Shown here: positions 43,308 through 53,479 of the stretch, one piece after another
Layout: the number at the start of each line of letters is the position of its first letter
How positions within the stretch are numbered: position 1 is the stretch's first letter
Source of the DNA: Closterium sp. NIES-65
Lineage: Eukaryota > Streptophyta > Zygnematophyceae > Desmidiales > Closteriaceae
Length of the DNA: 64,000 nt
Assembly (NCBI GenBank): GCA_948144175.1
Contig: CANXME010000532.1
Location: forward strand, 1,245,001 to 1,309,000
Direction: 5' to 3'
Made by a program: the position numbers and the translations under genes
The notes under the pieces: model-generated
Seen by the model: only the letters and a program-made list of their open reading frames with translations
Told to the model about the DNA's origin: nothing
Databases searched by the model: none

Positions 43308-43823
43308 AGACAAGATGGGATACAGCTTCATGTCAACAAAGATTACGTGTACACAGAAACACATAAACGCGATGAAAATTGCAAGTGTGCTTTGAGCAAT
43401 ACATGTGGGACATGATACCCCAGAGGAACAAATAATCCAACAATCATGTACATTAGATTATTATGCCAGTCCGAAATCATTCTGTACGTATTTGGTCATA
43501 TACCACATGCAGTGTCAGTTTGGAGCGAATCAGAAACTGGTTTGTTTATAGCAGAACCATACAGACTATACATGTTTGCGTTAAGAACAGACATTGCAGT
43601 ATGTGCCATGATGGAGCTAGAGGGGAGGCCTGTCAACACCACTATGGTGCCAATGATTTGATTAGGGGGCAAGAATAGAAGGATATCGGATGTTCTAATA
43701 GGACCCAAGCACGAAATATGGAAGCTGTAAGAGCATTGCCAGGAAAGCAGTCACATCTAGGTTTGTCGTGGATATTGAAGGGACAGGCTGTGCTACTACT
43801 CATGGGGACGTCAGATTGACAAG
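43308..43823. other. no gene recognised
   Basis: Balanced composition and no domain. Short open frames of about 70 codons at 43446-43678 on both strands show nothing recognisable. It is the right flank of hAT-2 and the downstream side of the LRR gene. Confidence 0.4.
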
Positions 43824-44664
43824 TCAGCCCGGGCCAGCAGGTATGGGGTCACTCAAGTTGTTGCTTCCAAGGCAAAGACGAAGTGTGCGTCCACCCTTGG
43901 GGACAGCAGGCAGGAGACAGCAGCTTCCTGGGGATGTGCAGTGCGAATGGATGCAGTGCATTGAACCAGAAATGGAGAAGGTAAATTGTGGGAGGAGGAG
44001 AGAATGAGGCGGGAGAGGAGGGAATGGGGAAGGGAGGAAGGGAGAAAATGCAGTGTGGTGCAGTGCGGTGCTCACAGTGCCTCAAGAGCAGCGAGGTTGC
44101 CAATGTCAGCAGGAATGGAGCCTGAGAGCTGGTTGTTGTGGAGCGCGCTGGGGGGCGGTCGGGCAGCGGCAGCCAGCAGGGCGGGAGGGAGGGAGGGAGG
44201 GGGGGAGGGAGGCAGAGAGGGAGGGACGGAGGGAGGCAGAGAGGAGAGGGAGGGAGGGAGGCAGAGAGGGAGGGAGGGAGGGAGGGAGGGAGGGAGGGAG
44301 GGAGGGAGGGAGGGAGGGAGGGAGGGAGGGAGGGAGGATGGACGAAGGAGAAGGTGTGGAAATACAATCTGGGTGGGTGCTGGGGTCGATGCTCACGGGA
44401 GGAAAGGATATGATTGCGGTTCTGGTGGCTATGCCTTGTCAGGTGAGTGTGTGGGAGCACTGACAGGTGGGAGAGTGCAGTGAAGGAAGAGAGAAGGGCA
44501 GGGATTGTCCCTTGGAGCTCGTTGTTTTCCATGGACCTGAGAGCACCACACAGCATGCAGCGCAGGGGAAACGCAGGCACACACCAGCTCTATGGAGAGT
44601 AACTCTTGTTTGAGTGAAGAGAAAGCCAAAACAGTGCCAAGCGGTTTATTCCTCTCATGTGCGC

Positions 44665-44744
<80 letters not shown>

Positions 44745-47700
44745 TGTACAGTTGTGGTGTGAGCCTGAGGGGAGGGTAGGAACGGGCTATGACGCAGGGA
44801 GGGCATGGGAGGGAGCGAGCGACTGACAGGTGGTTCAGGTTGGTGAGGGTGCTCAGAGATTCAGGGATGGAGCCTCCCAGCTTGTTGTTCTCCAGAGCCC
44901 TGTGATGGGCGCATTCAGAGGACCAAGGTGATTCGTAAAAGAAAAGCAGTTTTTGTTAAAAGAGAATTGTTCAAAATTGTTTTAGCTAAGGCCGTTTAAT
45001 TCTTCTAATTCCGTTCTTTCTGAATCAGGCGTTTTTTCCAAGTTGCCTATGGTTGCTGCCCTTCCAAGCATGAGTGCCAATGCCTATGCTGCTTGCTCGT
45101 CTATGGCTGCTTGGTTGCCAACGGGATGCGAGGGCGCCTATCGGGGGTGGGAATGGCACCAGACAGCTGGTTGTTGGAGAGATAGCTACGATGGGACATG
45201 TGCGGCATGGGGTGTGGAGAATAAAGGGCAGTTTGGGCATTGACATGACACGTGACGGGGGACATGCGGGCCAGGGGAGATGGCTGCTTGGTTGCCAATG
45301 ACTCGCACACTCACAAGTACAGAAGGGATGTGAGGGCGCCTAGGGTGGGGGGAATGGCACCAGATAGCCGGTTGTTGGAGAGAAAGCTGCAATGGGGGAC
45401 ATGCGGGCCATGGGAAATGCGGAAGCTGATCCAAGTTGCCCATTCCTGCGGGAATGCTTTCCATGAGCATGTTGTGAGGCGTGGCATGGGAGTGAGACAT
45501 GGTATGGGATTGAGGCAAGGGCTGCTTGGCTGCCTATGACTGCTTGGCTGACAAAGATTGGAACACTTACATGATTTCGAGGGATGTGATGCACAGTTGT
45601 GGCATGAACCCGAGGGAAGGGTAGAAACGGGCTGTGAGGCAGGGAAGGGCGTGGGAGGGGGCGGGCTACTGACAGGTGATCCAGGTTAGTGAGGGTACTC
45701 AAGGCGTCAGGGATGGAGCCTCCCAGCTTGTTGTTCTCCAGAGCCCTGTGATGGGCGCATTCAGAGGACATGCCTATGTTGCTCGGTCGTCTATGGCTGC
45801 TTGTTTGCCAATGACTGTCACACTCACAGGTAACAAAGGGATGTGAGGGCGCCTATGGCAGGGGGAATGTCACCAGACAGCTTGTTGTTGCTGAGATAGC
45901 TGCGACGGGACATGTGGGGCACGGGGCATGTGGGGAATAAAGGGCAGTTTGGGCATAGGTATGACATGTGACGCTGGTTGTTGGAGAAACGGCTGCTGTG
46001 ACAGGGAACGTGCGTGCTAGGGGAGATGCGGAGTAATTGGGACATTGGCATGGCACGTGGGGGTATGGTGATTGACAGCATGGGAGTAGAACATGGCATG
46101 GGGGGGAGACATGGCATGGGGGAGAGACATGGCACAGGAGGGAGCCATGGATTGTTTGATTGCCAATGACTGGCACACTTACAGCTCTTGGAGGGCCGTG
46201 AGGGCGCTTATGCCAGGTGGAATGGCACCAGACAGCTGGTTGTTAACAAGTTGGCTGCGATAGGGACATGCGGGCCATGGGAGATGGAGGGCCCGTTGTG
46301 GTTATGGTGACAGCATGGAAGGGAGACATGTCATGGGAGGGAGACATGGCATGGGAGGGAGGCATGGCATGGGAGGGAGACATGGCATGGGAGGGAGACA
46401 TGGCATGGGAGGGAGACATGGCATGGGAGGGAGACATGGCATGGGAGGGAGACATGGCATGGGAGGGAGACATGGCATGGGAGGGAGGAATGGGTTGCTT
46501 GGCGATGAATGGTTGCTTGGTGGCCTATGGCAGGCACACTTACATCTCTTGGAGGGCCGTGAGGGCGCTTAGGGTGGGGGGAATGGCACCAGATAGCTGG
46601 TTGTTGGAGAGATAGCTGAGGCGGGGGGCATGCGGGCCATGGGAGATGCGGAAGCTGATCCAAGTTGCCCATTCCCGCGGAAATGCTTGCTGGGAGGCGT
46701 GGCATGGGAGTGAGACATGGTATGGGATTGAGGCAAGGGCTGCTTGGCTGCATATGACTGCTTGGTTGACAAAAATTGGCACACTTACATCAATCTGAGG
46801 GATGTGAGGGTACTTATGGTAGGAGGAATGGCACCAGACAGCTGGTTGTTGGAGAGATGGCTGTGATGGGGGACATGCGGGACAAGGGAGATGGGGAGTA
46901 ATTGGGACGTTGGCATGGCACGTGGGGGGTATGGTGAGAGCATGGGAGTGAGACATGGCATGGGAGGGAGGCATGGTATGGGAGATCGACATGGTATGGG
47001 AGGGAGGGAGACATGGTAGGAAGGCATGGCATGGGAGGGAGGCATAGATTGCTTGGTGATGAATGGTTGCTTGGTGGCCAATGGCTGGCACACTTAAAGC
47101 TCTTGGAGGGCCGTGAGGGCGCTTATGAGGGCCAATCACTATACGTGAGGACCAAGGCAGGCACACACCTAAGGCAGCATTGCCCTTCCATGCTCTCCCA
47201 CTACGGATTGCTGGGTCCTCTATGGTTGTTGAGGCGCGTCAGAAATGAGTTTCAGCTGAAAATCGTTTCAGCTCACGTGTTTCTTACATGGGTAACGATT
47301 CTAATGCATGAAGGTGCTCACGTAACTTTAAGAAGTCATTGGTGTGGGCGATGCATGGCTTATTAACGGCCCTGAAGACACTTGGGATCATCTTACCTCT
47401 AGGAGAGGTTTGGAGCTTGTATGGAGTCTCCAACTCCCTTTATAAGTTGCACCATTATTTCATTTAGTGAAGCAGTAAATGTTTTAGCTGAGGTCGTTTT
47501 TTATTTCCGTTCTTTCTATCTCAGGCCCTTTTTCCAGTTTCCTATGGTTGCTGGCCTTCCACGCATGAGTGCTAGTGCCTATGTTGCTCGGTCATCCATG
47601 GCTGCTTGTTTGCCAATGATTGGCACACTCACAGGTTGCCAAGGGATGCAAGGGCGCCAATAGCAGTGGGAATGGCACCACACAGCTTGTTGTCGCTGAG

Positions 47701-50700
47701 ATAGCTGCGACGGGACATGCGGGGCACAGGGCATGTGGGGAATAAAGGGCAGTTGGGGCATAGGTATGACATGTGACGCTGGTTGTTGGAGAAACGGCTG
47801 CTGTGACAGGGGACGTGCGTGCCAGGGGAGATGCAGAGTAATTGGGACATTGGCATGGCACGTGGGGGTATGGTGATTGACAGCATGGGAGAGACATGGC
47901 ATGGGGGAGAGACATGGCATGGGGGAGAGAAATGGCACAGGAGGGAGCCATGGATTGTTTGATTGCCAATGACTGGCACACTTACAGCTCTCGTAGGGCC
48001 GTGAGGGCGCTTATGCCAGGTGGAATGGCACCAGACAGCTGGTTGTTGGAGAGTTAGCTGCGATGGGGAGGGGACATGCGGGCCAGGTGCTTGGAGAATT
48101 GGCATGAGACGATGCTGCACTGCCCGATGCTGCACTGCCCAATGCTGCACTGCCCAATGCTGCATTGCCCGATGCTACACTGCCCAATGCTGCACTGCCC
48201 AATGCTGCACTGCCCGATGCTGCATTGCCCAATGCTGCACTGCCCGATGCTGCACTGCCCAATGCTGCTCTGCCCCATGCTGCACTGCCCAATGCTGCAC
48301 TGCCCGATGCTGCACTGCCCAATGCTGCACTGCCCGATGCTGCACTGCCCAATGCTGCACTGCCCGATGCTGCACTGCCCAATGCTGCACTGCCCGATGC
48401 TGCACTGCCCAATGCTGCACTGCCCGATGCTGCACTACCCAATGCTGCTCTGCCCCATGCTGCACTGGCCAATGCTGCACTGCCCGATGCTGCACTGCCC
48501 AATGCTGCACTGCCCGATGCTGCACTGCCCAATGCTGCACTGCCCGATGCTGCACTGCCCAATGCTGCACTGCCCGATGCTGCACTGCCCAATGCTGCAC
48601 TGCCCGATGCTGCACTGCCCAATGCTGCTCTGCCCCATGCTGCACTGCCCAATGCTGCACTGCCCGATGCTGCACTGCCCAATGCTGCACTGCCCGATGC
48701 TGCACTGCCCAATGCTGCACTGCCCAATGCTGCTCTGCCCAATGCTGCACTGCCCAATGCTGCTCTGCCCAATGCTGCACTGCCCAATGCTGCTCTGCCC
48801 AATGCTGCTCTGCCCAATGCTGCTCTGCCCAATGCTGCGCTGCTGAATGCTGTGCTACCCAGAATCGTGTTGCTCAACGCTAGACTGCCCAGTGGTGCAT
48901 GGCCCATGCTGCGATTCCAATGCTGTGTTGCCCACTTTCGTGTTGCTCAATGCAGCATTGCAATCAAAGATGGATTGACTAATGCCGCGCTGAATATTGC
49001 TTCGTTGCACAACGTTGAATTGCCAGTGCTGTGTGACCAAATGCTGCCATGCCCAGTAATGTGTGCACAATGCTGCACTGCTCAATGTTGTGATGGCCAA
49101 TGCTGCACAGCCCAATGCTGCGTTGCCCAATACCACGCTGACCAATGTGGCGCTGCTTGCTGAATGCTTCACAGGCCAAATACCGCGCTGCCGAACAATT
49201 TCATTGAAGCATTACCAAATGCTGCAATGATACCCAATGCTGCGGGCCCAATGATACGTTGGCCAATGCCGTGCGGCCCAGTGCTGCACTGCCCCAATAC
49301 TGAGCTGCTCAATGCTGCTGACATGGCATGGGAGTCACCCCTCCCCCCCCCCTCCCTCCCTCCCTCCCTCCCTCCCTCCCTCCCTCCCTCCCTCCCTAGA
49401 TCTCTCCCTCCCTCCATATCTCCCTCTCTCCATCCCTCCCTCCCTCTCACGGCCCTACATGTGTCAACCTGTCTCTTACACGTAGACGAGAGAGGTGAGC
49501 ATGCTGAAGGATGCTGGGATGGAGCCCTCTATGGCGTTGTTCCACATAATTCTGAGCAAGTTGCAGCACAGCACACAGAAAGTGGGGATCAAACAAGCAG
49601 ATGATAGTGAGAATGGCCGAGGCGAAGGATGTGGATGCGCACATGGGATGACAGCACAGCACAGAGGGTGTGGGATGGGGCAATTAGTGGGGACGGAGTA
49701 CAGAGGGCAGAGGCAGGGAGGAATACCGCTGGTGAGGAGCCTCAAAGGGTCGCAGAGTAAGTCGTAGCACAGCAGAGAGGAGGTGAGGCGTGAGAAATAA
49801 AGAGATGTAGAATGCGACAGATGAAGAGATAAATTTTTACACCCTGAGTGCTTCGTCCCCCCGAAGGGTAGATCTCCCTACCTCCCTAACTCCCTCCCTC
49901 CTTCCCTCCCTCCCTCCCTCCCTCCCTCCCTCCCTCCCTCCCTCCCTCCCTCCCTCCCTCCCTCCCTCCCTCCCTCCCTCCCTCCCTCCCTCCCTCCATC
50001 CATCCTCTCTCCACATCCGCTCTCCCCACATCTCCTTCGTCCTACCCGAACTCCGGCGGCCTTCCGTAATCAGCCTGGTTGTAATCCCAATCAGGGGCGG
50101 GATGAGTCGTGCTGTCGAGAAACAAAGACGTGATGAACCCGTTGGCGTGGCATTTAATGTAGATGGGAGGAGCGTCACAGTCGCCCCCCACGCGCCAATT
50201 GCTCGGCGAACCGCCCCATCCCGAGAAGTCCCATGCTGCAACGCACTCCTCCAGCACCCGCGCTGCCAGGGGCTCGTGGGGAACGGGGTAGGCAGGGGAG
50301 AGGCAGGGGAAAGGGTGCGGGGAGGGAAGGGGGAGGGAAGGGGGAGGGAAGGGGGAGGGAAGGGGGAGGGAAGGGGGAGAGAAGGGGGAGGGAAGGCCGA
50401 AGAGGGCAGAGGAGGAGAAGCGGGGGGTGAGGCAGGGGTGAGGCAGGAGGGACTCCCTGAGGGAGGTAGGGGGAAGGGAGGTTGAAGCGTGGGGGACGGG
50501 TTGGGCACTGAGCGAGCAGTGTGCATGTTCATTGGGGTGTGGACGAAGCCAGAACAGAGGAATACGAGCGAGGGAGCATAGCAGCGGGGGGGAAGAACAA
50601 ACACTCACAACGAACTCAGGGACGAGTTCCTACACCAGTTCCGCCAGCGCTGGTCGGTAGCAAATGCAACGCGGGCAAGCTGTAAGCTACATGACAAAGT

Positions 50701-51260
50701 GTAACGAGGCACCCCACGTGGAGAACCCGCCCGTGAGCGCCCCATGCGAGGAAATGTCCCTGGGGGACTGCCTTGCCTACTGGAGCAAGTTTTGAAGCTC
50801 CCTTAGAGTATGACAAAGGGTGGCTGGTTTGCTGATGATGCTCATTTGTTTGCTTGCTAGGATGCTATGCGTTCCCACCTGCATGTCTGTAATTTTCTGG
50901 GCTATAAATGAAAGGGCCATTTGAGGGAGAGGGATGGTACTGGAGGGAGGGGAGGGAAATCAGCGGGAAGGAGGAGGCTGTGGATGGGGTACAGAGGGTA
51001 AGAGGGGGAGAGTTGGAGAGAGCAGGAGGGAAAGAGTGGAGTTTGGTAGAGTGGGGTACAGTGAGGTAGAGAGGAGGAAAGTGAGAGGCGATGAGAGGTG
51101 CACGTAGGGGGAGGAGCGAGCGACCTTGGGCGTCGTTGATGCGAGTGGCGGCAGCAGGGTACGGCGGCAGCAGAAGCAGCCCCGCCAGCAGCAGCAGCGG
51201 CAGGCGGAGGTGCAGCAGCGGCGGAGAGAAGGAGAAGGAGAAGCTGCGCCGGTCGCTCAT
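43824..51260 (-). CDS. leucine-rich-repeat protein gene (secreted or receptor ectodomain)
   Basis: Minus strand. Exon 1 (51260-51125) encodes a signal peptide, MSDRRSFSFSF then a run of Leu ending PYPAAATRINDAQ. Exon 2 (50262-50046) joins in phase and encodes an LRR N-terminal cap (VLEECVAAWDFSGWGG, CDAPPIYIKC, GFITSLFLD). LRR exons are exactly 72 bp with phase-2 introns: 49551-49480, 48057-47986, 47704-47633, 46860-46789, 46615-46544, 46254-46183, 45899-45828, 45745-45674, 45386-45315, 44899-44828, 44536-44465 and 44147-44076. Each encodes one plant-type repeat such as YLSNNQLSGAIPPTLSALTA. A last exon ends DPIPAGPG and TGA at 43824-43826; its acceptor is unsettled. The exon at 48057 carries a TAA. 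Decayed LRR exons lie near 45114-45185, 45430, 46660 and 47100. No transmembrane or kinase segment was found. The ectodomain would act outside the cell in ligand or partner binding. Probably partly decayed by internal duplication. Confidence 0.78.
44168..44336. repeat. GGGA microsatellite
   Basis: Plus-strand GGGA tetranucleotide tract with GGCAGAGA interruptions, in an intron of the LRR gene between the 44536-44465 and 44147-44076 exons. Confidence 0.92.
44667..44741. repeat. GA dinucleotide microsatellite
   Basis: About 37 uninterrupted GA units in an intron of the LRR gene, on the minus strand a TC pyrimidine tract. Confidence 0.95.
45815..46275 (-). repeat. LRR exon-intron block duplicated at 47585-48075
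   Basis: The exons 45899-45828 and 46254-46183 with the intron between them are nearly identical to 47704-47633 and 48057-47986 with theirs, including a decayed half-LRR (GTTTCTCCAACAACCAGCG in reverse) near 45975 and 47775. A unit of about 450 bp, two LRRs, was therefore copied within the gene. Confidence 0.8.
46310..46490. repeat. 18-bp minisatellite in an LRR intron
   Basis: About ten copies of GACATGGCATGGGAGGGA. Diverged relatives of the same unit are scattered in other introns of the gene (for example 46090-46150, 46940-47040, 47880-47950), so it predates the exon duplications. Confidence 0.9.
48110..49325. repeat. 15/30-bp minisatellite with homogenised core
   Basis: Unit GCTGCACTGCCCAAT alternates with GCTGCACTGCCCGAT, giving a 30-bp higher-order repeat. 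About 49 units at 48110-48850 are almost identical. From 48850 to 49325 the same unit continues but is strongly diverged. It lies in the intron between LRR exons 49551-49480 and 48057-47986. The unit length keeps all frames open, so long open frames on both strands are artefacts. Confidence 0.93.
49345..49445. repeat. CCCT microsatellite
   Basis: CCCT tetranucleotide tract with small interruptions, 35 bp before the 49480-49551 LRR exon on the plus-strand map. Confidence 0.9.
49883..49997. repeat. CCCT microsatellite near LRR cap exon
   Basis: About 27 CCCT units, mostly uninterrupted, in the intron after the LRR cap exon (50262-50046 on the minus strand). Confidence 0.92.
50308..50400. repeat. 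11-bp purine repeat in LRR intron 1
   Basis: About eight copies of GGGAGGGAAGG, all purine on the plus strand, in the 862-bp first intron of the LRR gene. Confidence 0.88.
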
Positions 51261-53110
51261 GACTCTCCGACGGAAAGAAGGTCAAGACGTGGTAAGCTGA
51301 ACAACGACTGCAGTGGAGGAGTGGTGAGGGTGAAGGACTCGTGCAGACGACTCCTAATGCAGCGGCAGTGGAGTCCCGGCTGTGCATGCGCTTCCGACAC
51401 TTCTGAGAACTCTCAAAGCTGCTGTCACGGCCGCTTTGCTCGGGCCGCCGCCTGGAAATTTGAGCCTGCGTTTCCAAGTTTTGCACTCCCAATCGAAACT
51501 TAACGGTGGTGAAACGCCTTGGCGGACACAGAATCAACCAACTAGGGAGATTTTCAGCATTTTGAAACTAGACTGGACTTGGAGGTCACGGTGTTTCGAA
51601 ATGGGCCTGCAATGCCTGACTGCCGTATTGATCGTCTTGCAGGACGATGGAAGTGGCGGAGCACGAGATGGTGGCTAAACCATGTCGCCGTCGCTTGCGC
51701 TGTGTTGGCAAAGGCCGTTTATACGAGCGTGCTTGTTTCGAAATCGCTAAAGAGGAGACAGCGCGAAACCGCAGCCTCCATTGCCGCAGCGGACGACAAA
51801 CGGTAACTATTGGCTCTTGCCAAGGAGGCCTCGCGTGTGACGCGCGTGGAGCCGGGAGCGCCACTGAGATGACTCAGCGCGACCCGACGTCGCGCGACGA
51901 CGACGACCAGTGCGGTCATTGTCGGACGACGGGGCGACGCTCCTCCACGTCGACCCATGGGGATGGGAAGCGACTGAGATGATCTGACTTGCCACGGCAG
52001 ACAAAGCCATATGATGAGAAGCATAACGCTGGTGCCTAGTAGTGCGTGTGACGCAGCAATAGCTCCTCCTTCGCGGGTAAGCTCGCAACTTCGCGTGACA
52101 CGTCAGCAGCCAACATGACTCGCGAGTCATGATGACGATGGCAGTCCCCCTGTACTGCATAAATATCTTGCACTCCAGCTCGACACCTCTATCCCGTGGA
52201 CGGGTGCAAAGGTCATATCATATTGGGCATTTATCTTAGCGGTAACACTCATGGAGCTAGATCGCACGCAAGCTAAGCCACGTGTCCGAGTCGTAACAGA
52301 GATTCTTCTCATCGCCACGATGGTAACCATCATGCCCAGATGGTCAAAATTATTGCCTGAATGGTAATGAACAGTGCATCAGGAAATCCTGGCTGGTAGC
52401 TTCGCGTTCCAACCACACTGTACACCGTACGAGTCAGGTTTGACTCAGCGAAACGATACAGTCCATGTTCAGCCTATCACAAAACAATTGCTCCTCACAA
52501 TTAGAAATTTAGTCACTCGCGAACGTTTTGCCCGTGAGTGACTAAATTGACCATTGTGCCGATTTCGGGATACAGTCACCAAGTTGAGGAAGAAAAACAT
52601 CTACAGTACATAAACAACAACGGTTGCCCGTCATCAGAGAACTTAACCTGGTTACAAAATTAAAACCCTTGACTCGATTTACGTTGCAATTTCATGTTAC
52701 TGTCATATTTTTGCCCATGGCGACAAGGGCGAACGTGGCGAAATGGCCAAAACTCGTTTCACGCACATGCCGCCCGCCTACCTGGTATTCTTGAAATGTG
52801 CACCGACTGTACTGACAGTCCACGTTTGCCCTACAGAATGCGCAAATCTGTTTATAGTAGCAAGTTTACAATTCCAGAGATATGGTAACTCGTAATATGT
52901 AAATAAATTAAAATATATATATATATTTACTATCAAACAAACAGCACAAAAAAAAACACACACACACAATGTCAAACGGAAAAGCTATCCCATTAGTAAA
53001 TATTTTGCAACAAATTATTCCAACCTATCAAAATTTTATTTCAGAATATTGGGAATTTGAGCTAGACCTAGTTACAAAAATTTTAATATCAATTTGAACA
53101 ATATTAAATG
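51261..53110. other. upstream region of the LRR gene, no gene supported
   Basis: The minus-strand promoter of the LRR gene should lie in 51261-51600. Overlapping open frames at 51579-51982 on both strands have no domain, and composition falls to AT-rich beyond 52350. Contains the hairpin at 52506-52548, a TA run (about 52914-52925) and an A/AC run (52947-52969). Confidence 0.45.
52506..52548. repeat. short palindrome, 13-bp arms
   Basis: AATTTAGTCACTC (52506-52518) and GAGTGACTAAATT (52536-52548) are perfect inverses around a 17-nt spacer; one mismatch then extends the stem. Could be the ends of a decayed tiny element or a transcribed hairpin. No target duplication was seen. Confidence 0.6.
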
Positions 53111-53440
53111 TGAAAATAGGTAGTTAGAAGTAGAAGCCATAGCTAGGTCTTTCCTAGCTAGGCAAGAATAGTTTAGGCAAAAGAAGGGGTTCCACTAGCA
53201 AACAACAGGATACATATAGCAAACCCTAAGGGGTTGTACTCGCTATAGAGTACCACACTGCAGGCTAGAGAACAAAGATAACATTCTGACACACCCCCAT
53301 AGCCAAAGTGGGGTGTAATCAGCAGAGCAAGCAAAACAGAACAAGCTCAGGGTGGATCACAATGTCACACACATTCTAAGCACAAGTTCAAGAAGCAATA
53401 GTTTAAAGTTCACAATTATGAGCAAAGCTAGAGGTAGTCA
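53111..53440 (-). mobile_element. reversed copia-A-like 3' end and LTR
   Basis: On the minus strand the order is: copia-A 3' tail (CACAAGTTCAA in reverse, GTGATCCACCCTGAGC), the polypurine motif TATGGGGGTG, then an LTR starting TGTCAGAATGTTATC at 53291. The LTR keeps the family core (GAGTACAACCCCTTAGGGTTT) but is far more diverged than A1, A2 or A6. Its outer end, perhaps near 53111, is uncertain and no target duplication was found. Probably the 3' end of the same element as 57408-58090. Confidence 0.65.
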
Positions 53441-53479
53441 CAACGGGCAAGTGAGGAGGAGGAGAGAGAGTGAGAGGAG

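Noticed and set aside
48011..49163. Long Ala/Leu/Cys repeat open frames on both strands
   Set aside because: Explained by the 15-bp array in an intron of the LRR gene; no frame has signals beyond the repeat.
43824..51260. Receptor kinase assignment for the LRR gene
   Set aside because: Signal peptide, cap and LRRs are visible, but no transmembrane segment or kinase motif is present in the window, so only an LRR ectodomain is claimed.
51579..51982. Overlapping open frames upstream of the LRR gene
   Set aside because: Short, on both strands, no domain and no convincing splice sites; left as unannotated sequence.
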